Assembly (NCBI GenBank): GCA_949130485.1
Contig: OX422188.1
Coordinates: 6,877,969 to 6,941,968, forward strand
Reading direction: 5' to 3'
From: Agelas oroides
Taxonomy: Eukaryota > Porifera > Demospongiae > Agelasida > Agelasidae
Length of the DNA: 64,000 nucleotides
A program made the translations under genes and the position numbers. Of the stretch, positions 34,067 to 45,784 are shown one piece after another. How positions within the stretch are numbered: position 1 is the first letter of the stretch; every line of letters begins with the position of its first letter. A model generated the notes under the pieces. The model did not search any database. It saw only the letters and a list, made by a program, of their open reading frames with translations, and was not told the DNA's origin.

Positions 34067-35590
34067 ATGTTCAAGATCATAATGTTTGTGATAGCCATTC
34101 TCTGTGGCGCAAGACGTACACTGGAAGTGCCAGCTACTGGTTTACTGCAACTACGACTTTTAGCGGAAGAACTATTGGCTTAAGTGAGTACCTTGTCAAA
34201 TGGATTTGCAGTTATCTCTCCAACAGAGAACAGCATGTTAATTGTCTTGAATGGACAGGAATCCACCTCATCACCCGTCATTTCAGGGGTACCCCAAGGA
34301 TCTGTGTTGGGTCCCTTACTCTTCTTGCTCTACATCAATGATCTGGCTAATGGTTCCCTCTCTGAGAACTGCTTTGCATCTCTTTATGCTGATGACCTGT
34401 TACTGTACAAGATCATTACTGACCCACGGGATTACGCCACCTTGCAGTCTAACATAAACTCAGTTGCTGATTGGATAAACGAGCATTACCTCTCCCTCAA
34501 CCCCTCGAAATGACTGTGACAAGGCTTCGACAACACTCTGTAAGCCCACCTACGTTGTTACTGAATGGGGAACCTATGGAAAAGGTGGACAGCTATAAAT
34601 ACCTGGGTGTCACTTTAACAAGTGATCTCACATGGTCAGACCACATCAGAAACATCACAGCAAAGTCCAGGAGGCTTGTTGGGCTGTTATATAGACAGTT
34701 CTACAAGTGGTCCAGTCCAGCAACCCTATCCAGACTCTATATGTATCACTAGTGAGACCCCATCTTGAATACGCCTCCCCAGCATGGAGCCCCTATATTA
34801 ATAAGGACATCAACTCTTGAATCTGTGCAGAAGTTTGCCTTAAAAGTTTGCCTTAAACAGTGGAATATGCCATCCTGCCAGCTGCTCAACCATGCAGTCT
34901 CATTTGCCAGATCTTGGTACTCGCCGCAAACACTTGAGCCTGTGTTACTTTTATAACATAGTTAATGGTGTTCATGTGTATCCTAACCTACCTCTTGTAC
35001 CCCATTCACCTCAGCATGTACTTCGCAATACACATTCTTTCATGCAATTTAGTCCTCATACTAATCATTTTCAGCATTCTTTTTCCCCACATGTAACTGC
35101 CTTATGGAACACCTTACCTAGTGCTATTACTTCTGCACCAACTCTTTCTGTTTTTAAGAATTATATTCACTCTTCATAGTTTATTTTTATGGGCACAAGT
35201 ACCATATTAGTGTACTTTCACTATTCTTGTGCTTTGCATTATGCATAAAGTTTCATAGAAAAAAAAAAGAAAAAAAAAAATCTGGCCAGTTCGTTGTAGG
35301 ACTGCGTGGAGGGAGAGTCCACGCTCATGCTGCTAGACCAAGTAAGCAAATTCTAGTCAGTGCAATTTTCATGCACGCTTTACTTGAATTTACCGTATTA
35401 CAATGGTAAATGTTTTGCCATGCATTGCTTCAGTATTAATATAAAAAAATTTGTAGATTAACTTGAATGATACCTGATCGACCAACTATACACAAAATAA
35501 ACGCATATATATCCTTGGTGTTATTGGACAATTCTTTTTTGCACACACAAACAGCTAGGGCAAACAAGTTTTATACCACCTTTCCAAGTC
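34067..35590 (+). pseudogene. Gene F (G-type), broken by a LINE and truncated
   Basis: Begins like gene G (MFKIIMFVIAILCG signal peptide, then LLQLRLLAEE), but a 1.1-kb LINE fragment interrupts codon ~35 (34172-35280). The rest of exon 1 resumes at 35281 and ends at the donor after 35341. Exon 2 starts at 35555 and stops matching after 35590, where a dispersed repeat begins. The missing second half removes two of the three trefoil lobes. Confidence 0.85.
34172..35280 (+). mobile_element. 5'-truncated LINE inserted in gene F
   Basis: Encodes a decayed reverse transcriptase spread over several frames: SGVPQGSVLGPLLFLLYIND, then SLYADDLLLY with the YADD active site, then the thumb-like C-terminal part with YKYLGVTL. 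It ends in an A-rich tail. The family is CR1/L2-like by motif style. Two more 3' pieces of the same family are at 35732-36359 and 50229-50388, sharing GCATAAAGTTTCATAG before the tail. Confidence 0.88.
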
Positions 35591-35731
35591 TAAGACTTAA
35601 ATATTAAGTATTAAGTGTTAAGTGTTAGGAGAGGTATTAAATGTGTGACAAAACACAGTCGAGCCACTGATCCCAGGGAAGTTCTCCAACTGGTGACTGG
35701 TTCCTAGGAGCAAGTGACTGCATGAGCAGTC
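35591..35731. repeat. Dispersed repeat, related to 51300-51610
   Basis: TAAGACTTAAATATTAAGTA and the following ~140 bp, including CCACTGATCCCAGGGAAGTT, recur at 51300-51610, where an extra ~180 bp is present in the middle. Inverted copies of part of it lie at 57057-57260. Confidence 0.8.
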
Positions 35732-36359
35732 TTCTACAATTTGTTCTAAAGCCTGACAGCAAATTGGTATGCTCTACCGCAAATTTTACAGATACTCTGA
35801 TGTGGACTCTCTAAAGCAACTATATGCGGCATTTATCCGCCCCCATCTTGAATATGCAACTGCTGTTTGGGACCCTCACCTGTCTAAGGACAAACAAGAA
35901 CTTCAATCAGTACAACGTTTCGCATGTAGGGTCTGTACCAAAAGTTGGGATGATGCTTACTGTGATATGCTGCATACCTTGAACATACCCCCACTCTCTG
36001 AAAGGAGGAAACTACTCAAAATGTGTCATCTCTACAAAATTATTCATGGGTTTGTTGACTTTCCTAATGCACCATTACTGTGCAAGCCTTGCACTAATTA
36101 CTTCACAAGATACGCACATCCTCTCACACTCCTTCAACCTCAGACTCGCACAAACTCTTACTACTTTTCCTTTTTTTCACATGCTGTAGCAATTTGGAAT
36201 AGTTTACCTTACTCTGTTGTTTCATCACCTAATATTAGTATGTTTAAGAAAAGTTTTGTTAACTGTAACCTATCTTTATAACCTGGGTACATTATACTAT
36301 TAGCCTTTGCTATTTTATGTATCCATTGCACAAGTTGCATAAAGTTTCATAGAAAAAAA
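35732..36359 (+). mobile_element. 5'-truncated LINE 3' end
   Basis: A 170-codon intact frame encodes the region after the reverse transcriptase: LYAAFIRPHLEYATAVWDP and RFACRVCTKSWDDAY, typical of CR1/L2-group LINEs. It ends in TTTCATAG plus an A tract. Comparison with 51600-51640 shows the empty site (AGTCATTGACAAGAGAAGTT), so this is an insertion between unit 1 and unit 2. Confidence 0.88.
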
Positions 36360-36864
36360 GAGAAGTTGCTCATTTTTATGATACAGTACAGCCCTTGCAG
36401 AATGTGGGCAGGACAACATTTAGCAGGATGGTTCCTGTTGCCGTAAAAGCAAAGTCTATATGTACAATTGCACACGTGTCGTCTTGCCACTAGAGCATCC
36501 GCAACTGACTAACATCCACCATTCATGCAATAGTGCTAGCACATTGGGATTTAGGCTTTTCCATGCATGCACGTTTCATCATGTTGCTCAGATAGTTGAA
36601 ATTTCAATTTTTTGTTACAGCAAGTGTGCTTGGCACAATAAATATTACATAAAAATAAATAATTTCTGAAGTGATTCTATAGCTGCAGGCCACAAAATTA
36701 AATAATCATGAATTCCTCAAATGATTATACAGGTCTTATAGCCCTGTAAATGATATAATTTCTAAATTAGACAGGCTTTATAGTCCTGAAGATAATTCAG
36801 CTACATGTAATCTTTTAGAGTCCAAAGACTGTAGGGTATATATAGCTCTTGGTCATGTGGAGAA

Positions 36865-37463
36865 TTATATAACCAGCCTTGGAGTGATTTCTGCCTCGGG
36901 AGCGCTGCTAGTGAGGCCACAGGCACCATACGGATCTCCAACTGTGTTAAATGCCATGTAGCAATCAGGTGAAATGTGGAAGGCGAATGTACCAGTGTCG
37001 ATGGTTGTGGCCGAAAACAAATCATTGTCGTTGCTGGGGACTCCGACCTTTAGCACTCCACCGTCGACCAGCAGGTATTTACCGGGGTACATCACGCTTT
37101 CGAAGCGAAATTTTCCAGGAGAGGGCCAGGTGACGTAGAACCTTGCAGCAGGAGCTGTATATGAGAAAAGAAAGAAGGCTAGTGATTAGTCTACACCTAA
37201 GGCCTGTCACATGCATGCAGTGGGTGACCTTGTATATAGGCCTATTTTTAAGGGAGATGTGGTTCGTTGATTGTTCATGCATGTGTATAGCTGCATTTAC
37301 CCGTAGAAGATGCCCTTGCATGTACAGCTCCATCCCCTATTGCCTCCACAAAAAGTCCAGAACGATCGCTCAGTAAATTGTACATGACAGTAGTTGGTGC
37401 AGCAGTTGTGCAGTAGATTGCAGTTGCTAGAACTGCGCAGACGAGAAGAGTGTTGAAGGCCAT
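36865..37463 (-). CDS. Gene C (B-type): secreted beta-trefoil-like protein
   Basis: Exons 37301-37463 and 36865-37154, phase-1 intron of 146 bp, 150 aa. Coding sequence matches gene B at almost every position, including the signal peptide and the CYMAFNTVGDPYGACG motif. About 440 bp of 3' flank is also shared with gene B, so the whole segment was duplicated recently. Gene G diverges from it over 505 bp. No lesion is visible. Confidence 0.85.
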
Positions 37464-37968
37464 TACTGACTGACTGGTTCTTGAGTGAATTATAAGGTTG
37501 CTTTTCAAACTTGTGCAGTTGGCTGTTTGCCGCTTGATGTGCGATCTACCAATGTAGCCGTTTTTATACCTTAACCATGCAGCCGCAAGACATCATCGGT
37601 TGCGGGCTGCACGAACTCTTGTCATCCCATTCAGGCTTCATTCAAAGTTTCCTCTAGAAGGTTAGGTCATAGCGATTACATGTATAGGTCGGTTCATTTC
37701 CACTTCCGCAGTGGCTCCTTGCGGAAGTGGAAACGAACCAACGTACAATCGCTATGACCTATAATCGCTATGTTCGAGCCACTGCGTAGGGACGATCAGA
37801 AAGCAAGCTCGCATGTGCTGGCCTAGTGTATGTGTAAACATATACCATAATGAGCCAGCGCGTGTCTTCGATCAGCGCATATAATGATGCTGCTGCACGC
37901 AGTGGAGTCTGTCTGCTGCGCGCACACTACTTCCATTGAACACAATCCGATTCAATGTGCATGCAGCA
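37464..37968. promoter_or_regulatory. Bidirectional promoter of pair C/G
   Basis: Same layout as 33562-34066: minus-strand TATAAAAA at 37561-37568, plus-strand TATAAT at 37880-37885, and an interrupted ETS-type palindrome at 37687-37741. Confidence 0.65.
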
Positions 37969-38648
37969 ATGTTCAAGATCATAATGTTTGTGATAGCCAT
38001 TCTCTGTGGCGCAAGACGTACACTGGAAGTGCCAGCTACTGGTTTACTGCAACTACGACTTTTAGCGGAAGAATCTGGCCAGTTCGTTGTAGGACTGCGT
38101 GGAGGGAGAGTCCACGCTCATGCTGCTAGACCAAGTAAGCAAATTCTAGTCAGTGCAATTTTCATGCACGCTTTACTTGAATTTACCGTATTACAATGGT
38201 AAATGTTTTGCCATGCATTGCTTCAGTATTAATATAAAAAAATTTGTAGATTAACTTGAATGATACCTGATCGACCAACTATACACAAAATAAACGCATA
38301 TATATCCTTGGTGTTATTGGACAATTCTTTTTTGCACACACAAACAGCTAGGGCAAACAAGTTTTATACCACCTTTCCAAGTCCTGGTCACATCAGATTT
38401 GAGTCTGTAAAATTCCAAGGAAGATTCTTGTTAATTGACCATCGAAAAGGCAAACTGAAGTTGGGTGAACCAAAGAATGGAAATGATATTCTCGAGATCC
38501 AGCACTTGAACGACCAGTCCTAAGTGCATTCAGAGATTCAGAGAACTGCTACTTTGCCTTCGACAAAGAAGGCGAACAAGTTGGGCCTTGTGGACTGAAT
38601 ATCACGGAAAATAGCCCTATGATAAGAATGCGTTACATGATAGTATGA
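37969..38648 (+). pseudogene. Gene G (G-type), single-base deletion in exon 2
   Basis: Exon 1 (37969-38134) encodes the signal peptide MFKIIMFVIAILCG and first lobe LLAEESGQFVVGLRGGRV. Exon 2 starts at 38348 after a phase-1 intron and encodes NKFYTTFPSPGHIRFESVKF with LLIDHRKGKLKLGEPKNGND. One C is missing near 38513 (AACGACCAGTCC where copy H has AACGATCCAGTC), giving a stop at 38521. The downstream frame still encodes CYFAFDKEGEQVGPCG and ends at 38648. The gene is thus either a very recent pseudogene or intact with an assembly error. Overall similarity to gene A is clear in all three lobes. Confidence 0.8.
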
Positions 38649-38649
38649 A

Positions 38650-38990
38650 AACAGGCATCATACAGTCATTTATATATATATCTGTACTGGCAGTGTATTT
38701 ATCATTTTCTCAGATATATTTTACCACAGAGTACAGCTTCTTATTGTGCATGTATATATTTTTACTTTCTCTGTATTCTGTCACATGTGCATGCATGATT
38801 GGTACTATGTTTAGGCGTAGTGAACTTGTTTACATCTTCCTTATTTATAAACGTGGGACGTTTGATCAAAACAATGAAATCCTATAAACTAAGCCACATT
38901 CCAGTATATAGCTTGCACAATGCATACACGCGCAGTTGCCATACAATCAGGCTGTTACGCTATTACGCTATTAGTACGACAAAGCAGAAA
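38650..38990. other. 3' flank of gene G, no gene
   Basis: AT-rich; the hydrophobic open frame at 38645-38887 has no supporting evidence. Confidence 0.5.
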
Positions 38991-38994
38991 TTAA

Positions 38995-39361
38995 GTTATA
39001 GATAAACCACAGTAGACAGGGATTTATGGTCCATAAACCACCTGAGCCCAAGGGCGCAGCCCGAGGGCAAGGGTTGTTTATGGACCATAAATCCCTGTCT
39101 ACTGTGGTTTATCTGTTATATTCTCCACTCTGATTGGTCCTTGTTGTTATTAGTAAATACACATGGTAGTTTTCACTGTAAACAAGGTATGTTATTAGTA
39201 AACATGTAAAGTAATTTACACTCTAAACAAAGTAGCTTATAGGAAACATCATTTTACAACTCCTGTGGTATATGGAACAGAATCTACAGAATCTACAACT
39301 TCCTGTCAGTATATGGAAAATAATACCCACCTGTTACCACAGAAACAAGGGTGAAGTGGAG
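38995..39361. mobile_element. Foldback element F2, copy 2
   Basis: Begins with the same palindrome as 12757-13105 (ATAAACCACAGTAGACAGGG arms) and continues in parallel with it to CAAGGGTGAAGTGGAG. Confidence 0.82.
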
Positions 39362-39478
39362 TATATAATAATTATAAATACGGGGTGAAAGTACAACTGG
39401 AGGAGCAAGTATAAACGAGGGGGTCGTGATGGACAGGTAAAAATAAAAAATAACAGGAAAAAGGTTTGTGTTCATGAG

Positions 39479-39733
39479 TTAAACAGAGGATGAAATGTTT
39501 GATTCGCCGTTAACGAGGTCGACCACCGTGGGGATCTTGATGGCATGTCCACACGACGATCGAGCTCCTCTGATGAACTGGATATCAGAATGTAGGAGGG
39601 AGAAAGCCAGACTATAGCACAGCCGGCATAGTGTGCTGCTGTAGGGGTGATCCCATTTTGAGGCAAGCAAAGAGGCCAATCTTTTGTAGAATGTGCTGGC
39701 TTCGTTAGCAAGACCTCCCGTGGCAGAGATCAC
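39479..39733 (-). mobile_element. Retroelement ORF fragment
   Basis: The minus-strand frame encodes GGLANEASTFYKRLASLLAS and a hydrophobic SLAFSLLHSDIQFIRGARSS. I recall this pattern from C-terminal parts of animal retroelement polyproteins, but the assignment is by motif feel only. A second copy lies at 53716-53900. Confidence 0.45.
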
Positions 39734-39799
39734 TAGATGCGCTCTTGAGATGTATATAGGGGAATCCCCACTGCTATAAAATCATGCCAATAGCAAAAC

Positions 39800-40905
39800 G
39801 CTTCCAAATGAAAATCATTCAGTCATTAAACTTTCTCAGTGATTATCAATGTGGTACTTCCTATCGTTGTTGGAGTTACCAAAACTTTACGTTTGATCAA
39901 CAAATGAAATCACTCTTGCTAACATGACGCACTTACAACGACTGCTTACGTACATCAACACAGCCAGGAATGAATACTAGGGGAATGCAGTGCATTGTGG
40001 GGCGAGCGTGAGGGAGTTGTATGGTGCAGTAGCGTTCCATATACACTACCTTTTCCCACTTGCATATATGTCTCATTCCCAGGACTTCCCCACCTCCAAC
40101 TGTAGCCTGTAAAACTATACAGGAGGAGAACACCTGGGGAACAGGCTATATAGGATATCAAATGTATCCCGGTGTTTGTGGAGCAATATAACTTGTGTTG
40201 TGCTAATCTTGGGTTCGTTGTACACTCTCTGTGTCATTACTGTGAAATGCTGCATGCAACAAGGTCTCAAAACATTTGGAGGTGGCTTGAAGAGTTGCAA
40301 GGATGAGGGTTCAACATCTTGATACGAACAAGTATATTCCGTTGTTTTCCTGTGTCTCCAACTTATTCACATCTTGGCATGCACTGTCTCCTCAATTCAC
40401 GGTGTATAGTGCACGGATATTTGCTGAGACCATACAGCTGTGCATGGGATCAGAATTCTCTCAGGTATGGGTATAGAGTCAGGGTGATGTAGACTATTGC
40501 CAGCCCCGAGTTTTCCAGAGCACAATTACTGGAGTTGTGGTATGGGGTTTTAGAAGCTCTTCTGTAGCTGTTGCTAACGAGGGTTGTTCGGTCAAGTCAC
40601 ACAGACCTCTCTGGTTTGGGTCCTCAAGCTAATCACTCTGTCTTACACAGAACACTCCCGGTTGGCGGCAGTGTCATGCAGCGCGTTAATAATCAGCTTC
40701 CGTCTTGCTAGTCGTGCCTCCTTTCCTCGCCTTTTTCAAGTCCCTGTTACGTTGGTTCCCACTGTTCAGCCTTTCTGTCCTGCTAGTCTTGTCCCTTGAG
40801 CAACAGTCAGTGGTTACATGAACTAACTTGCAATGTGGAAATATTGCATCGCGCACAAATGGGGCAGGATGTATATATACGGAATACGCACGTACCATAT
40901 AAACA
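39800..40905. other. No gene seen
   Basis: The first ~330 bp (to about 40110) is shared in part with 53900-54130. Fragments of the GGGGCGAGCGTGAG and CTCATTCCCAGG repeat families occur at about 40000 and 40075. Confidence 0.5.
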
Positions 40906-40910
40906 TATTT

Positions 40911-41644
40911 CTAGCCCGTTACTATGTGGTTGCTATGTAATAGAGTGCATTATATTTCAGATAAAGCCTTGTAGTTTGTATCCCGCGGGCATCAAGTACA
41001 GGTAACTTTATTTGCCTGGATTTACGCAGAATTTTTTATGTGCATTCTCAACCGCTCAGCATTGCGATAACAGAATGGGTCGACGACAGCGATGGCCAGT
41101 CCGAGAACAAGCCGCGCGGACAAGCCCCAACGGGCCAAAAGAGACGAAAATCAAACCGGTAACGCTCTGTGCTCACGGTGGCTACGAAGCTAGCTTTGAG
41201 GCTTGTTTCGTGGACATAGGATGCCTTGAGAAACATAATTTGTCAACAGTGCTGTTGGAAAACAGCAGAAAGCATCACGGCATAGCCGTCAATTCTCATA
41301 AGGCTTCGCCACTCGCCCCGTTTCCGGACTGGCTGTCGTCGCCCATCGCAGTGTTGAACGGTTTCAAAGTCGCAGCTACGACAAAAATGGTTGTTACTAC
41401 AAGTAACTGAGTACTACCGTACCTGTAAGCTAGCTAGACTACTAGTGCAACCTTCGAAAAACAGCTGCGTTCACAAATAAACACACCGCTGACATAGCAA
41501 CACATTGAAGCGCATGCGCAAACGGGCTAGAAGCCAGTTATTAACCGCACCCTCGGGCTTTAGTTGATATATAAGCAACACCGCCCTCGGGCCGCGGGCG
41601 GTGTGCTTATATATCTACTAAAGCCCTCGTGAGCGGTTAATAAC
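40911..41644. repeat. Duplicated element pair, copy 1
   Basis: A MITE-like part (40911-41530; TIR CTAGCCCGTT with inner TGCTATGT) is followed by a foldback (41538-41643) whose arms are GTTATTAACCGC and GCGGTTAATAAC. The 110-codon frame MGRRQRWPVREQAARTSPNG inside shows no recognisable domain and differs in frame from copy 2 near its end, so it is not called as a gene. Confidence 0.75.
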
Positions 41645-41662
41645 TATAACATATAAATAATT

Positions 41663-42387
41663 CTAGCCCGTTACTATGTGGTTGCTATGTAATAGAGTGC
41701 ATTATATTTCAGATAAAGCCTTGTAGTTTGTATCCCGCGGGCATCAAGTACAGGTAACTTTATTTGCATGGTTTACGCAGAATTTTTTATGTGCATTCTC
41801 AACCGCTCAGCATTGCGATAACAGAATGGGTCGACGACAGCGATGGCCAGTCCGAGAACAAGCCGCACGGACAAGCCCCAACGGGCCAAAAGAGACGAAA
41901 ATCAAACCGGTAACGCTCTGTGCTCACGGTGGCTACGAAGCTAGCTTTGAGGCTTGTTTCGTGGACATAGGATGCCTTCAGAAACATAATTTGTCAACAG
42001 CGCTGTTGGAAAATAGCAGAAAGCATCACGGCATAGCCGTCAATTCTCGTAAGGCTTCGCCATTCGGGCCCGTTTCCGGACTGGCTGTCGTCGCCCATCG
42101 CAGTGTTGAACGGTTTCAAAGTCGCAGCTACGACAAAAATGGTTGTTACTACAAGTAACTGAGTACTACCGTACCTGTAAGCTAGCTAGACTACTAGTGC
42201 AACCTTCGAAAAACAGCTGCGTTCACAAATAAACACACCGCTGACATAGCAACACATTGAAGCGCATGCGCAAACGGGCTAGAAGCCAGTTATTAACCGC
42301 ACCCTCGGGCTTTAGTTGATATATAAGCAACACCGCCCTCGGGCGGTGTGCTTATATATCTACTAAAGCCCTCGTGAGCGGTTAATA
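41663..42387. repeat. Duplicated element pair, copy 2
   Basis: Direct repeat of 40911-41644, separated by 18 bp, differing by a few substitutions and small indels. Confidence 0.9.
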
Positions 42388-42396
42388 AATATAGGT

Positions 42397-42537
42397 TATA
42401 CGATGAAACCGAGGGGTCTACGGGATTTAGATACCCGCGGAAACCTATATAAACACCCGCGCGCGAAGCGCAAGGGTGTTTATGGTTTCCAAGGGGATCT
42501 AAATCCCGTAGGCCCCGAGGGTTTCATCGTATAAGGT
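42397..42537. mobile_element. 141-bp foldback element
   Basis: Arms GGTTATACGATGAAACC and GGTTTCATCGTATAAGG, with inner arms CTACGGGATTTAGAT and ATCTAAATCCCGTAG, fold into one long hairpin around GCGCGCGAAGCGC. Confidence 0.85.
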
Positions 42538-42539
42538 AT

Positions 42540-43350
42540 TTATACTATAGCCAATCAAATCGTTTCTCTCCTTGGCAACAAAACTGCGTGCATTTCTCTC
42601 CTTAGCAACAAAACTGCCTAGCAATGGCTACAGTTCAAATTCTGAATGAACGAGCTCTCTTTCAAGCTGTTCGCTGACCGCTTACCTTGAGACGATTCAA
42701 CTTTGTACTTGCTCGGCAACGCTCGCTAGTGATTGGGATTCAAAACCGAATTCAAATTCAGAGCGCCTGAGAATGAGACCGAAATGTCCCGCCCCATGAC
42801 ATTGTGAACTTTCTGGTGAGTGTTGTGTTGAGCGAGTACTAGCGCTTTCTTGAATAGTAGCTACCTATGGCTCCCATTGAAACTGCAGGCAAACTCCGTG
42901 TGAACCGGTTAAGTTCGAGACCACCACTGTCGAACCAAACACTTTCTATCCGAAGCTGTCTTCAGACTGCAGCCATTGTCATACAACCGCTAACGAGCTT
43001 AGCGCTTTGCGTACGGAAACTGTATGAGAGCTGGTGGCTATATTTGTAGCGCTTCATGGTATTAAACTATCTCTATACTATCTACGGATATCACAGGTGG
43101 TATAAGTTCAATTTACAGGTGGTATAAGTGATTTATACTACCTGCAATGACCAATCAGATTGCAGTATTTCATTTAGCTATAGTATAACTATAACATAGA
43201 CAATTTTCCGTTTTCACCACAAGTGTGGGGCTCGCTGCGCTCGCCCCAATGATATTGATAGCGGAAAGCCTGGGTTCGAGGCTATGAATATGACGCAATG
43301 TTCCCAAACGAACCTCCACAAATATTGCAGCTGTGGATATTTTCAGGTGC
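42540..43350. other. No gene seen
   Basis: Holds a direct repeat of CTCCTTGGCAACAAAACTGC at 42568-42617, a fragment similar to 28016-28130 (ACAGGTGGTATAAGT with AGATTGCAGTATTT) at about 43090-43190, and a piece of the GGGCTCGCTGCGCTCGCCCC family at 43231. Confidence 0.5.
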
Positions 43351-43357
43351 TGTTTAA

Positions 43358-44023
43358 CTCTTTACCGACCATGACGCCTACGGCGTCACGAGATTATTGT
43401 TCCCGTATGCATATGACCAATGACGCGTCATGAGTACTTACCTGCCCTTGCGTGTTTCCCCCGGAAGATAGCGGTTTACGCAGTGCACACGCGTGTAACA
43501 GTATTCATTACACCCACCGGAAGCTAATCGTGCACGTTTTAATTGAAACTAGCACTTCGATGAGGCGGAAGTTGAACGTAGCGTAGCGTGTCGTTCTACC
43601 GCAATCGACCGGGCTGTGTTTGTCGCGACCGATCTCGAGAAGTATACAAGCTACGAAGATGCGGTAAAGAGCAATATGTAGCTAAATGAAAGTTCTAACT
43701 TCGCTACAGATTTCAAAGGAAGCAGAATTGTAACATCCAAGTTACAGGCATCAGAACAGACCGAAAGTAGCAACTTCCGGTATAAAAAGTTCGGGTTTAT
43801 CTCCAAGCTTGTTCTTTAGTGGTAAGCTTCAAAACTACAGTGAAGCTATGCAAAGCCTAAGGCTCTCCAGTGTTGCTCTCCAGTGTTTTTGACCAGAAGT
43901 CTGTAGCTGGTTTACAACTGGAGATATAACACGGAGTATACAACATGTCGTCTCAGCCGCTTCCGGAATTCCTGTGTGGTCATTTACGTAATATTGCAAT
44001 AATTTGCTACGGTCGGTAAAGAG
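43358..44023. mobile_element. TTAA-flanked MITE with perfect 13-bp TIRs
   Basis: The ends CTCTTTACCGACC and GGTCGGTAAAGAG are perfect inverted repeats, flanked by TTAA at 43354-43357 and 44024-44027. The related sequence at about 54190-54240 reads GGTGCTGTTTAAGTCATTAA without the element, giving the empty site with a single TTAA. It is 666 bp with no transposase frame; a piggyBac-type non-autonomous element is the best fit. Confidence 0.88.
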
Positions 44024-44029
44024 TTAAAT

Positions 44030-45700
44030 TATTAAAGCCTGATGCATCAACAAGCATCCCACTCACAAATGAAAGCTTTTTAAAATTTTCCGATATAATA
44101 TGGGGTAATTCCGACAGCTGTGCTTCTCATTAAAAAAAATAATGAAATTGTTAACCTGGGTGCGATTCCCGCAACATAGCTGACGTCTCAAATAACAACT
44201 TGAAATGATCTAGCCTAAATGATGACATCTAGGAAATGTGGTCTGGTAGTTGGAAATCCGTGCAGTCGCCAGTTGTTTATATAAGCAATTATTATAGTTG
44301 GCTTAGCTCACAGTCACCCCCGGCATTGCTGAAGCCTGTCGCGTCCCCAAGGTAGATTGCTCATTATTGGCGCCAAATATAAGACAAAAAAAAAGCTTTG
44401 GTGTTCTAGTGTGATGTATGGCTATCCCAGTGTATTTTGCAGAGCGGCACTTAAGAGAAATCTTGAGAATTGGACTTTATAAAGATTCTACGCTCTAGAC
44501 GGGTTTTCTGAGATTTCGAATTGCGAGTTTGTAGGGAGTGCACAAAAATTAGAATGCATTATATAAAACGAGCAGTATCTCTGTTAGCGTGTCCAAAGAA
44601 AAAACAAAATTTCGCAATCGAAAAAAGTTATTAATACAGGCTTAAAGAGCAGCCTTAGAGCAATTGAACGATATGCGGTTACCCATATTTTACCCCAAGA
44701 TATGGCTTTCCGAAGTCAAATGGTACCGTACCCACTTTTTACAACAAAATTCAATGGAGAGGGTGGCACCGCGCAACATCATTTAAAGATCAAGTACATA
44801 CAACACCTCATCCAGTTTTAAATTTTCTGGGGATCTAAATCAGTCCTGTGCTGCGATATCCTAGCCTTTTTTTGGAGCACAACAGCTCACAGCAGTGGTA
44901 TCAGTGCATATTATGGTAGATGTTTAAAGTTTGTTTCTTTCAAGAGCTGTCTATGGGGATGACTCTGATGATGAAAATGACGTTTGTTTTGGCTAATGAG
45001 TCTAAGTGCATGTAGCTACCAGTGAGTCCCCAAACCTGCAGACACGAGTCACCAACATGCATGGTCATCATAATCTGCACCTTAGTGCCTTGAGTCTCTA
45101 ATAAGGGCAGTACGGCTTGTCCACCTATTCCCTTCAACCCAGTCACTGGTCATTCACCATCACATTCTTGTTTGTGCATCTCTTAATAGTCCATCTTCTT
45201 TGCAACTGCAAACACTCCCTTCTCTCCTCCATCATTCTGTGGGCCCACTTTATCTCCCAGCAGCTACAGTTGTGGATTTCATACACTCTTTATAGTACAT
45301 GAACAGACTCGTTGCCACACACACAAGCCTATGCAGTTCGTAGGTTAGTACACAGCCTCCACCACTCAGGTATCAGGAGTGAAATGTTTGTTTCCAAGAT
45401 CAGCTGAGGTCCTTTGGTAATCCTAATGGGAATAAAGTAAGTTTCAGCAGAAAATGACTGTACTGGAGTGACACTCGCTTGCAATGTCCTGAGCTTTTGC
45501 TGGTTGCCACAGTAGTGTGACTGTTTTGATGGCAAATACAACCCAAATAATTGATATCTGCACCCCAAGAAACCTATTTCCCATGGTAAAAGTTGAATAT
45601 AGGCCTACCTTAGAAGTCCAGTGAAATTTGTAAAAAGCAGCTAAAACACCCAAAATAAGGTAGAAGTTTTAATGAAATGATTGTTCTTACCAGCAGAATT
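44030..45700. other. No gene seen
   Basis: AT-rich. A diverged copy of the ~11.66-kb repeat (GTTGTTTATATAAGCAATTA) is at about 44270. Several short open frames (44940-45650) lack domains or splice support. Confidence 0.5.
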
Positions 45701-45784
45701 GAAAAGAAGAACGAAAGCGCTTCAATTTGATGTGCGTTGTAAGGCTATTGGCCGAAATTTCGACTGTGGGTGCGGGTTTTTGCA

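Noticed and set aside
41012-41410. 132-codon frame in the duplicated element
   Set aside because: The second copy shifts frame before the end, no domain is seen, and the segment has MITE-like inverted ends.
43600-44020. Gene inside the TTAA element
   Set aside because: No open frame of useful length and no transposase motif.
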